A stretch of 64,000 nucleotides of DNA from an uncultured Verrucomicrobia subdivision 3 bacterium (lineage in GTDB: Bacteria; Verrucomicrobiota; Verrucomicrobiia; Limisphaerales; UBA11358): the NCBI GenBank assembly GCA_903878805.1, contig CAIRJF010000013.1, positions 1 through 64,000 of the forward strand. Direction: 5' to 3'. Shown in pieces: positions 30,221-38,537 of the stretch (positions are counted from its first letter, which is position 1; every line of letters starts with the position of its first letter). The position numbers and the translations under genes are program-made. A model generated the notes under the pieces. It ran no database searches. It was not told where the DNA came from and was given only the letters and a program-made list of their open reading frames with translations.

Positions 30221-31183
30221 TCAGCTCAATTCACGATCATCAAACAGCGCCACGCCCACGGCCAGCGCCGCGCCGGCATAACAAACCGCGTAGCCGAGCG
30301 CCTTGCCGACGTAAGCCCACTGGAATGTATTTTTTCCAGTTTCGAGCGCGTCGGCGAGCCAGAAAAGCTGCCAGTTCGGGACGACCGTGTAAAGGGTTGA
30401 AGCCCACCAACTGCCTTTGGCCGCGGGCAATCCGAAGAAATAATCCGACATCAGGCCGACCAAAAAGACCGCCGAGCAGATGGCCAGCGTCGCAATCATA
30501 TCCAACCGCGTGGAACACGCGAGCGCGACGGCGGCGAGAATCCAGAGCGCGAATAAAATTAAAATTCCGGCGGGAACCAGACGCCAGTCCACCTTCGCCT
30601 GTTCGCCGAGACTTTGCATCTGGTGCGTGAATTGGAAAATGATGAAGGTCGCCAGCGTGATCATCACGACCATCGCGATGACGGCGTCGCTCACAAACGG
30701 ACGGCGCAGGAAGAAATTGCTGAAACCCGCCAGCGCGTAGGCCAGCAGAATTCCGCCGCCAAAAATTCCGATGGCCAGCAGGTTCGTCGAACCGTAGGCA
30801 TCAAACGCCATCCAGCTTGCGAGCATCACGCCGACCATGTTGACGTAAGCCAATAAGGCTAGCGCCGCCGCGAGGCCGGCGAATTTCGCCAGCAGGAATT
30901 GCGCGCGCCCGACCGGCTTGGACAAAACGGCGAGCGCCGTGCCGCTGCGGATTTCCCGCGCGAGCGAGGCCGACGCACTTAACACCGCGCCGAACAAACC
31001 GGACAGGAGCATCACGGCGAGCGCGCTCGTTTTGACGAGTTTCATTTCGTCGCCGAACGCGAAGTAATAAGGCACGGCGAGAAAAATCTCGAACAGCACG
31101 GAACCCGTCATCAGCAGCAGAAAAATCGGCTGCCGGATGAGTTCCATGAACGCGTTGACCGCAATGTTTCTAAATTGACGCAT
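30221..31183 (-). CDS. ABC-2-type transporter permease
   Basis: Multi-TM; SLAREIRSGTALAVLSKPVGRAQFLLAKF. Confidence 0.8.
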   Translation of the reverse strand: MRQFRNIAVNAFMELIRQPIFLLLMTGSVLFEIFLAVPYYFAFGDEMKLVKTSALAVMLLSGLFGAVLSASASLAREIRSGTALAVLSKPVGRAQFLLAKFAGLAAALALLAYVNMVGVMLASWMAFDAYGSTNLLAIGIFGGGILLAYALAGFSNFFLRRPFVSDAVIAMVVMITLATFIIFQFTHQMQSLGEQAKVDWRLVPAGILILFALWILAAVALACSTRLDMIATLAICSAVFLVGLMSDYFFGLPAAKGSWWASTLYTVVPNWQLFWLADALETGKNTFQWAYVGKALGYAVCYAGAALAVGVALFDDRELS

Positions 31184-31294
31184 GAACTTCCGATTAGCTT
31201 ACAAACCGCGCGCGCGTTTGCAAACGGTTAATCAGCTTGGGCAGGGAAATGGAGCGGGAAAATGCGAGTTGCGTTCAAACTTGAAAAAGAAAAA

Positions 31295-32098
31295 TTACGG
31301 CGACAAGTTTTCGTGGTGGGGTAAAAACAAAAAATCACCGTGTGAATCATGTCCGATCTGTGTTTTTTGAACGCTGTTTTCCGCAATCACATGAGGACAA
31401 TATCCCAAATCTAAAAGAATCTGTATCGAATCAAGCTGCGACATTCCGAATTTTTTCGTGTGATGACCGGAAACTTCACAGTAAATAATCGGACGAAATT
31501 TTTGAATTGCTTTGACGCCTCCGGCAAAAACAAGATTTTCCGCACCCTCGACATCTATTTTTATGAAGTCTAATTGCGTCAGATTTTCGCCACTCACAAT
31601 GGCATCAAGGGTTTTTGTCTGAATGGTAGTCCAATACACCTGTTTTCGCTCATTTGACTCAAAATAGCCTTCACATCCCGATTTGCCCATGTGAGGCGTC
31701 ACATGGTTGATCCTTTTCGATGATTTCCCTATGGGCACATAAAGCCTCTCTTCGCCGGCCTTGTTGGAAAGCGCAACAGGAAACAGCTTCACATTCTTGT
31801 GACCGCTCAAAACCGATTTTGCCAAGGTGTAATTATATTCCAACGGTTCAAAGGCAAATACTCTGCACGATCCGTTATGAATTTTTGCCAGTGCCTTGGC
31901 AAACCGTCCGTGATTTGCGCCAACATCAAAGATAACCGCATTGGGTGGAATAAACGGCGACAGTTTCTTGATAACTGGGGCGAATTTATTCCTGAACCTT
32001 GCGTTGCAATACTGTTCAAAACGGGCAATTCGTTGCCCAATTTTCTGCCCAAACGAGGGATGAATTTCTGAAAAACCTGGAATTTCTATTTCGTTCAT
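31295..32098 (-). CDS. FkbM-family methyltransferase
   Basis: VIFDVGANHGRFAKALAK; LDFIKIDVEGAENLVFAGG. Confidence 0.87.
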   Translation of the reverse strand: MNEIEIPGFSEIHPSFGQKIGQRIARFEQYCNARFRNKFAPVIKKLSPFIPPNAVIFDVGANHGRFAKALAKIHNGSCRVFAFEPLEYNYTLAKSVLSGHKNVKLFPVALSNKAGEERLYVPIGKSSKRINHVTPHMGKSGCEGYFESNERKQVYWTTIQTKTLDAIVSGENLTQLDFIKIDVEGAENLVFAGGVKAIQKFRPIIYCEVSGHHTKKFGMSQLDSIQILLDLGYCPHVIAENSVQKTQIGHDSHGDFLFLPHHENLSP

Positions 32099-32427
32099 TG
32101 CGTGTTGGCGCAAAAACTATCAAAACCCATGACACGAGGCAATACCTCGTGTTGTATTGCGGGGTTATTGAGGACGATGAAGCCGTGCCGTCACAAAAGC
32201 CAAAAGCTTGTGCCCACCGAACAAAACTCGGCGGGAACATTGTGGCTTTGCGGGGAAAAAGAAAACTGACGCAAGAACAGCTTGCCGAAAAAAACGGTGT
32301 CAGTGTGCGTTATGTGCAGAGCTTGGAAGCTGGGGAATATTTTCCAAGCCTGCCGAAGCTGGTGAAATTAAAATCAGCTTTGCGTTGTAGCTGGGCTGAA
32401 ATCTTCGACGGCTGCGAAAAAGTTTAA
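31999..32427 (+). CDS. XRE-family HTH regulator (true start uncertain, HTH about 32225-32427)
   Basis: [52 protein letters not shown]; 5' part of the ORF overlaps fkbM antisense, so a later start is likely. Confidence 0.7.
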   Translation: MRCNTVQNGQFVAQFSAQTRDEFLKNLEFLFRSLRVGAKTIKTHDTRQYLVLYCGVIEDDEAVPSQKPKACAHRTKLGGNIVALRGKRKLTQEQLAEKNGVSVRYVQSLEAGEYFPSLPKLVKLKSALRCSWAEIFDGCEKV

Positions 32428-34964
32428 GCCATCGCGCGGGCGATGGAATTCCACCAGGCGTCGTGCAATTCGGTGAGCGGGGCGGAAAATTCGCCGCTGG
32501 CGGTTTTCACCATCAGCTTGTCGCCGCCGACTTTGCCGATCTGAACTGCGGGCACGCCCATGAGCTTGGCGCGTTCGACGACTTTCACGGCATCCAGCGC
32601 TTTGCAACTGATGACGACACGCGATTGCGTTTCGCCGAAGAGCAACGCGTCCAATCGCACCGTAGCGGCGTCTCGGGAGAGCGCCGCATTCTGTTCTTCG
32701 GACTGGTCAGCGGCACTCTGCCGAGATGCCGCTACGCCGGAGAGGTCAACCGTCGCACCGATGAGGCGCGGCGTTTCGCGGGCGATGAGCTGGCTGATGC
32801 AGCTTTCCGCCAGCGCGACGGCGAGGCCGCCTTCACTACAATCGTGCGCGCTCTTCACGAGGCCGGATTGGATCAAGCCGAGGAGCGTGGTGTGCAGCGT
32901 CTTCGCGACTTCAAGGTCGCAACGCGGCGGCGAACCGGCCTTCTTGCCGTGGACGACCTGCAGATACGCGCTGCCGCCGAGCCCTTGCAACGGCGTGGCT
33001 TCCACCGCGTCGCCGAGCAGGATGATGGCGTCGCCTTCGTCCTTGAACCACTGCGTGGTGACGTGCTCCAGCTTCTCGATGAGGCCGACCACGGAAATCG
33101 TGGGCGTCGGATCAATCGGGCCGGCGGGGCTTTGATTATAGAGCGAGCAATTGCCGCCGGTGACGGGCGCGTTGAAGGCTTTGCAACCTTCCGCCAGACC
33201 GCGCACGGATTCCGAAATCTGCCAGAACAACTCGGGCTTGGCCGGGCTGGGCATGTTGAGATTGTCCGTCGCGCCGAGCGGCAAAGCACCGGAGCAGGCG
33301 AGATTGCGGCACGCTTCGGCGACGGCGGCTTTCGCGCCTTCGTAGGGATCGAGATAAACGTAACCGCCGTTGCAATCCACGGTCATGGCGATCAACTTTT
33401 CGGAAACGGTCGGGTCGCCGACTTTCGCAGCGAGTTCCGCGCTCATCACGGGCAATGAATCCGTCTTGATGCGAATGACTGCGGCGTCGCTGCCGGGCAA
33501 CACGACTGAGCCGTCGCGCACTTGATGATCGTATTGGCGATAGACCCAGTTCTTCGACGCGATGCTCGGCCAAGCGAGCAGCTTCTTCAAATCTTCGGCG
33601 GGCGTCGTAGTGTCGGCAATTCCATCCAAACGAAACGCACGCACGTCTTTCAGATACGCAGGCTCAACGGCTTCGCGCTGATACACCGGCGACTCGTCGG
33701 CGATCTTGCGCGCAGGAATGTCCACGACGAGTTTGCCACCGTGGCGCACCTTCATGTGGCCGGTGTCGGTGATGATGCCGATCTCGGACCACGGCAAATC
33801 CCACTTGTCGAAAATGCGTTTCACTTCCTCTTCGCGGCCCTTGTGGACGACGATGAGCATGCGCTCCTGCGATTCCGAAAGCATGATCTCGTAGCTGCTC
33901 ATATTCGGCGCGCGTTGCGGAACTTTGTCGAGTTCGATCTCGATGCCCGTGCCGGCGCGCGCGGCCATTTCGCAAGTGGAACAGGTCAAACCCGCCGCAC
34001 CCATGTCCTGCATGCCCGCGACGCAACCGGTGGCGAGCAGTTCCAGGCACGCTTCGCACACGAGTTTTTCCATGAACGGATCGCCGACCTGCACCGCGCC
34101 GCGCTGTTGCTCGGCGGATTCCTCGGTCAAATCTTGCGACGCGAACGCCGCGCCCGCGAGACCGTCGCGACCCGTCGCCGGGCCGACGTAAAACACGGGA
34201 TTGCCCACGCCCTTGGCCGCGCCGCGCGTGATCTGTTCGTGCCTCAGCACGCCGAGGCAGAACGCGTTCACGAGCGGATTGCCTTGATACGTCTTGTCGA
34301 AATACACCTCGCCCGCGACGGTCGGTATGCCGAAGCAATTCCCGTAATGCGCGATGCCGCTGACGACGCCGGCGAACAATCTCCGATTGTTGGCAATTTC
34401 AGCTTTTGTGCTTTGGGGATCACGCGCGCCCTCGCGCGTCGCGGACGACGCCCCGTCGTTCGCTTTTGCGGTTGACGAGGCGTCAACCGCTGCGCCCAAG
34501 GCGGGCGCGCTCCCCATTTCCGTTTTCCGTTTTCCGCTTTCCGAATTTTCTTCAGTGATCGGCCCGAACCTCAACGAGTTCACCGCGCAAACGGGACGCG
34601 CGCCCATCGTGAAAATGTCGCGCACGATGCCACCGACGCCGGTGGTCGCGCCCTGAAACGGCTCGACCGCGCTCGGATGGTTGTGCGACTCGATCTTGAA
34701 CGCGATGGCGATGCCGTCGCCGATGTCAATGATGCCGGCATTTTCCTCGCCCGCGCCGACGAGGATTTTCGGCGACTTGGTGGGGAAGGTCTTGAGCAGC
34801 GGCTTGGTGTTTTTGTAGCTGCAATGCTCGCTCCACATCACGGAAAAGATGCCGAGCTCGGTGTAGCTCGGCGTGCGGCCGAGGATTTCCACGGCGTGGG
34901 CGTATTCTTCCGGCGTGAGGTTGTGTTTGGCAACCAACTCTGGGGTGATGGCGGGTTCGGTCAT
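32424..34964 (-). CDS. purL: Phosphoribosylformylglycinamidine synthase subunit PurL with two in-frame palindromic insertions
   Basis: [69 protein letters not shown]. Confidence 0.93.
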   Translation of the reverse strand: MTEPAITPELVAKHNLTPEEYAHAVEILGRTPSYTELGIFSVMWSEHCSYKNTKPLLKTFPTKSPKILVGAGEENAGIIDIGDGIAIAFKIESHNHPSAVEPFQGATTGVGGIVRDIFTMGARPVCAVNSLRFGPITEENSESGKRKTEMGSAPALGAAVDASSTAKANDGASSATREGARDPQSTKAEIANNRRLFAGVVSGIAHYGNCFGIPTVAGEVYFDKTYQGNPLVNAFCLGVLRHEQITRGAAKGVGNPVFYVGPATGRDGLAGAAFASQDLTEESAEQQRGAVQVGDPFMEKLVCEACLELLATGCVAGMQDMGAAGLTCSTCEMAARAGTGIEIELDKVPQRAPNMSSYEIMLSESQERMLIVVHKGREEEVKRIFDKWDLPWSEIGIITDTGHMKVRHGGKLVVDIPARKIADESPVYQREAVEPAYLKDVRAFRLDGIADTTTPAEDLKKLLAWPSIASKNWVYRQYDHQVRDGSVVLPGSDAAVIRIKTDSLPVMSAELAAKVGDPTVSEKLIAMTVDCNGGYVYLDPYEGAKAAVAEACRNLACSGALPLGATDNLNMPSPAKPELFWQISESVRGLAEGCKAFNAPVTGGNCSLYNQSPAGPIDPTPTISVVGLIEKLEHVTTQWFKDEGDAIILLGDAVEATPLQGLGGSAYLQVVHGKKAGSPPRCDLEVAKTLHTTLLGLIQSGLVKSAHDCSEGGLAVALAESCISQLIARETPRLIGATVDLSGVAASRQSAADQSEEQNAALSRDAATVRLDALLFGETQSRVVISCKALDAVKVVERAKLMGVPAVQIGKVGGDKLMVKTASGEFSAPLTELHDAWWNSIARAMA
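32661..32736. repeat. Palindromic element inside purL
   Basis: GTAGCGGCGTCTCGGGAGAGCGCCG (32662-32686) vs reverse complement of 32711-32735 GTAGCGGCATCTCGGCAGAGTGCCG, 22/25 identical by hand. Confidence 0.85.
34414..34550. repeat. Multi-hairpin palindromic element plus TTTTCCG-type tandem repeat inside purL
   Basis: Hairpins ACGCGCG-ccct-CGCGCGT, GCGgACGAC-gcccc-GTCGTtCGC, GCGGTTGACG-agg-CGTCAACCGC; ends TGGGG...CCCCA; then TTTCCGTTTTCCGTTTTCCGCTTTCCG. Confidence 0.85.
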
Positions 34965-35165
34965 GGAAAAATTTTTAAATTCAATTAAACTTTGCAACTC
35001 GCGCTTCAATTTCCGGGCGAAGCCAATTTCAATCTAATCAAAGTAAAACTTTCAGTCGCGCTTGGAAATCAAAAACCAAAATCAAAGCTGTCGCTGCCGC
35101 GATTGATGCGTCGCCGCAATGATTATTATGGGTCGCCACTAATTACGGATTGCCGCCTTGTTCGG

Positions 35166-35264
35166 TTAATCCCAAAGGGATTAAATCATCCAGCCCAGCG
35201 TTGACGCGCCAGCGGCTACGCTGGGTCAATGTGCCACCAATTTTTATCAACCCTGAAAGGGTTG
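35166..35264. repeat. Left REP-type hairpin set flanking the RAYT
   Basis: TTAATCCC-aaa-GGGATTAA; CCCAGCG...CGCTGGG; CAACCCT-gaa-AGGGTTG. Confidence 0.85.
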
Positions 35265-35296
35265 AATCATCCGCCCGCCTGTCGCATCATCCGGCC

Positions 35297-35752
35297 ATGC
35301 CGCAATCGCTCGCCAAAATCATTGTGCATACCGTTTTCTCCACGAAAGACCGTTGCCCATTTCTGCGCGACAAAGCCCTGCGCGAAGAATTGCACCGCTA
35401 CCTCGGCGGCATTCTTGCAAATCTTGATTGCCAGCCCGTCATCATCGGCGGCGTGGAGGATCACGTTCATATTCTCTCAACGCTGCCACGCACCGGCACG
35501 GCGGCGGAAATGGTCAAAGAGGCCAAACGCGGCTCGTCGCTGTGGCTCAAAACCAAAAGCCCGGAGCTGCAAGATTTCGCGTGGCAAAACGGCTACGGAA
35601 TTTTCTCGATTGGCTATTCGCAGGTCGAGGAGGTGCGAAAATACATTGCCGGACAGGAGGAACACCACCGCACGATTTCATTTCAGGACGAGTTTCGGAA
35701 ATTTTTGGAATGCTACGCCGTGGAATATGACGAGAGATATGTGTGGGATTGA
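35297..35752 (+). mobile_element. REP-associated tyrosine transposase (RAYT / IS200-like TnpA)
   Basis: MPQSLAKIIVHTVFSTKDRCPFL; GGVEDHVHILSTLPRT (HUH); GYGIFSIGYSQVEEVRKYIAGQEEHHRTISFQDE. Confidence 0.93.
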
Positions 35753-35754
35753 TT

Positions 35755-35850
35755 CAACCCTTTCAGGGTTGATGATTTTGTGACGCCCACCCAGGGTAGC
35801 TCGTTCCTCGCAACCCTGGGCTGAACGATTTGAATCCCGTTGGGATTCAA
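35755..35850. repeat. Right REP-type hairpin set, inverted relative to the left set
   Basis: CAACCCT-ttc-AGGGTTG (exact reverse complement of the left copy); CCCAGGGT...ACCCTGGG; TTGAATCCC-gtt-GGGATTCAA. Confidence 0.85.
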
Positions 35851-36659
35851 GGAGTGTGAATCAAACCTTCCAGCGGACGACATTTTCCGCCCTTGTGAAT
35901 CATGGCGTGGCAATTTGCACAGACAATCGCCAAATCGTCCAAGCTGGTCAGCGAAGGAGAATTTCTGTCACCAATCGGTTTCAAATGGTGAACATGAGCG
36001 AAATCTTTTCCAAGTTCACCATAAACTTTCTCAAAATCAAAGCAGCAGCCAAGAACTTCACAAATCAAACGGCCATTGTTTTTCGTCTTTGCCTGTTTCA
36101 GTTTTGCGTCGCGCAGCTTTTGTTCCCGCTTCCGATGCCGAACCAAAGCGATTCTTTCTTCACCTTCAAAAGCCGAAATTTCGTCATCAACAAAAACGTC
36201 GCCGAGACTCGAAGCCCCAATGTGTTTCGCCCAAAGGTCTTCGAGTTCGCTAATGATTTGAGGCGGAATTTGAATTCCCGACGATTGAGGCGTCCAACTT
36301 TTCTTACCGATTTTCCATCGGGGCAGCTTATTGATCGAAAGTGGAACATCAATTGTTGGATTGAGAATTCGTTCCCATTCGCACATCACAAACAAACCCT
36401 GCTTTCCTTCTGCCTGCTTTTGCACATCCCAATGCGTGTCAAAATAGGGCGGCTTGACCACCCAGCCTGAGCCAATAATTCCCTTCGGCTCAACACCCAG
36501 CCGAATCAGAAACACACGGTCGCCAACTTCAATTTGCTTTGTGTTTCCGCAACTCCATCTACCGATCACAGTTTTGCCGGCAGCGGTTTCATTCGCTTGC
36601 CTGGGCATTTCAGGTTCAGGCGAACGATTCGGATTCCACGTCAGCAAATAGGTCTTCAT
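35847..36659 (-). CDS. EVE(PUA-like)-HNH endonuclease, candidate modification-dependent restriction enzyme
   Basis: EVE-like MKTYLLTWNPNR...CGNTKQIEVGDRVFLIRLGVEPKGIIGSGWVV...SGIQIP; HNH CEVLGCCFDFEKVYGELGKDFAHVHHLKPIGDR...LDDLAIVCANCHAMIHKGG. Confidence 0.82.
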   Translation of the reverse strand: MKTYLLTWNPNRSPEPEMPRQANETAAGKTVIGRWSCGNTKQIEVGDRVFLIRLGVEPKGIIGSGWVVKPPYFDTHWDVQKQAEGKQGLFVMCEWERILNPTIDVPLSINKLPRWKIGKKSWTPQSSGIQIPPQIISELEDLWAKHIGASSLGDVFVDDEISAFEGEERIALVRHRKREQKLRDAKLKQAKTKNNGRLICEVLGCCFDFEKVYGELGKDFAHVHHLKPIGDRNSPSLTSLDDLAIVCANCHAMIHKGGKCRPLEGLIHTP

Positions 36660-36677
36660 CGCTCGAACCTGAAATTT

Positions 36678-37388
36678 TTATGCCGCTTGCGCGACGGTTT
36701 TATTTTTGAGCGCGGCGAAGATGCTTTCGAAAATCCATTTGCCGTCGTCGCTGCCGAGCAGCGGTTCGCAGGCGCGTTCGGGATGCGGCATCAGACCGGC
36801 CACGTTGCGCTTTTCATTGCAGATGCCGGCGATGTTTTGCAGCGCGCCGTTGGGATTCGCACTGTCGGTCAGGTTTCCGCTGGCGTCGCAGTATTGCCAG
36901 AGGATTTGATTGTTGGCCTTGAGCTTCGCGAGCGTTTCTTCGTCGGCAAAATAGCAGCCTTCGCCGTGGGCGATGGGCACGCGGAGAATTTTTCCCGCCG
37001 GAATCTGGCTGGTGAACGGCGAATCGTTCGTGGCGGTCTTGAGGAAAATATTTTCGCAGTGGAATTGCAGGTCGCGGTTGCGGATGAGCGCGCCGGGCAA
37101 CAGGCCGGCTTCGGTGAGGACTTGAAAGCCGTTGCAGACGCCGAGGACGAGGCCGCCGTTGTCGGCGAATTGTTTCACGGCCTGCATGACGGGGCTGAAC
37201 CGCGCGATCGCGCCGCAGCGCAAGTAATCGCCATAACTAAATCCGCCGGGCACGATGACGCAGTCGGTGTCACCGAGCGACGCATCCTTGTGCCAGACGA
37301 GCCGCGCGGAATGGCCGAGGTGTTGCAGCGCGTGGACGGCGTCCTGGTCGCAGTTGCTGGCGGGAAATTGGAGGACGGAGAAATTCAT
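36678..37388 (-). CDS. purQ: Phosphoribosylformylglycinamidine synthase subunit PurQ
   Basis: [68 protein letters not shown]. Confidence 0.93.
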   Translation of the reverse strand: MNFSVLQFPASNCDQDAVHALQHLGHSARLVWHKDASLGDTDCVIVPGGFSYGDYLRCGAIARFSPVMQAVKQFADNGGLVLGVCNGFQVLTEAGLLPGALIRNRDLQFHCENIFLKTATNDSPFTSQIPAGKILRVPIAHGEGCYFADEETLAKLKANNQILWQYCDASGNLTDSANPNGALQNIAGICNEKRNVAGLMPHPERACEPLLGSDDGKWIFESIFAALKNKTVAQAA

Positions 37389-37392
37389 AGTC

Positions 37393-37446
37393 GTGATGCG
37401 TGACGAGTGAAACGTGATTTGTTATTCACGCATCACTCATCACTCG
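37393..37446. repeat. Inverted and tandem GTGATGCGTGA-type repeat filling the purQ-purS gap
   Basis: GTGATGCGTGA (37393-37403) and exact reverse complement TCACGCATCAC (37426-37436), then CATCACTCGTTACTCG. Confidence 0.65.
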
Positions 37447-37689
37447 TTACTCGATTTCGAGTTTGTAATCTTCAATCACCGGATTGCTCAACAGCTTGTG
37501 CGCCGCGTCATTCAAAGCTTTGCTCGCCGCCGCCTTGTCCGTGCCGGGCGCGAGGTCGATCTCGATGTATTTGCCGATGTGGACGCCGGTGACGCCGGTG
37601 TAGCCCATGTGTTCGAGGGCGGTCTGGACGGTTTTGCCCTGCGGATCCAGCACGGCTTTCTTCGGTGTGATGATGATTTTGGCTTTCAT
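37447..37689 (-). CDS. purS: Phosphoribosylformylglycinamidine synthase subunit PurS
   Basis: MKAKIIITPKKAVLDPQGKTVQTALEHMGYTGVTGVHIGKYIEID. Confidence 0.92.
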   Translation of the reverse strand: MKAKIIITPKKAVLDPQGKTVQTALEHMGYTGVTGVHIGKYIEIDLAPGTDKAAASKALNDAAHKLLSNPVIEDYKLEIE

Positions 37690-37914
37690 GTGCGAACGGG
37701 AATGCTCCCGCGAAAAATCGAGGCGGCATGATGGCGAAATTTTTTGCGGGGGGCGAGCAGTTTTTCGCGCGTTGAAAATTATTCACGCTGGCCATTGTTG
37801 AACAGCGTTGGCCACTCTAATAAAAAATCCGGCGCGTATTTGCGGTTGAATTGTCACGCCCGGCTTTTTGGCACGGGGCAAGCTATTTTTATTTCTCATC
37901 AGAGGGTTGTCCGC

Positions 37915-38475
37915 ATGAAAAATCAGAATCAAGAACCAATAACTGTTTCCACGTCCGCCGCCATCAATGTCTGGCTGGTGGACGACAACAAAAGCATCCG
38001 CAGCGCGTTGAAAACTCTGCTCGGCCTCTGCCCAAGTGTTTGTTGCGCGGCAGAATTTCATTCGCCAAACGCGGTGTTGAGCGCTCTCGCCAGTCGGCTC
38101 GGCCCGGACGCCATCCTGCTCGACATCCAGATGGGCGAAGCGAACGGTCTTGACGCCATCCGCCCCATCAAGGCGCTCGCTCGCCACACGCAGGTGGTGA
38201 TGTTCACTACGTGCTTCGATCCCGAATCTAAGCAACGCGCGCTCATCAATGGTGCGACGGACTTTCTGCAAAAAAGCGCACCGTTCGAAAAAATTGCCGC
38301 CACGCTCGAACGCGCCACCAAAAATCCCGCACCGCACCTGAAAAATCTTCGGAACACGGCCACGGTGCGACCAGCCAGTTCTGCCGTCACCCGTCCACGC
38401 CGGTTGTTGTGGCTGGATCATTGCCTTGATTTGCTTACTGTCCGCAAACGTCCGCGAGTGCAACCGGCACGTTGA
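37915..38475 (+). CDS. Response regulator receiver protein
   Basis: NVWLVDDNKSIRSALKTLL; DAILLDIQMGEANGLDAIRPIKAL; GATDFLQKSAP; no clear output domain. Confidence 0.8.
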   Translation: MKNQNQEPITVSTSAAINVWLVDDNKSIRSALKTLLGLCPSVCCAAEFHSPNAVLSALASRLGPDAILLDIQMGEANGLDAIRPIKALARHTQVVMFTTCFDPESKQRALINGATDFLQKSAPFEKIAATLERATKNPAPHLKNLRNTATVRPASSAVTRPRRLLWLDHCLDLLTVRKRPRVQPAR

Positions 38476-38537
38476 CCTCAAATTCATCGCCCGCGCCGAA
38501 TTTTCAATTTTTTTTTGCTACCCGGCCATAAGCAGGG

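Noticed and set aside
32463-34475. Large plus-strand ORFs (331 and 317 aa) across purL
   Set aside because: Antisense shadow frames; PurL motifs on the minus strand are unambiguous.
35166-35850. CRISPR-like repeat array around 35.2-35.85 kb
   Set aside because: The repeats are inverted hairpins flanking a RAYT, not regularly spaced direct repeats with unique spacers; no cas genes seen.
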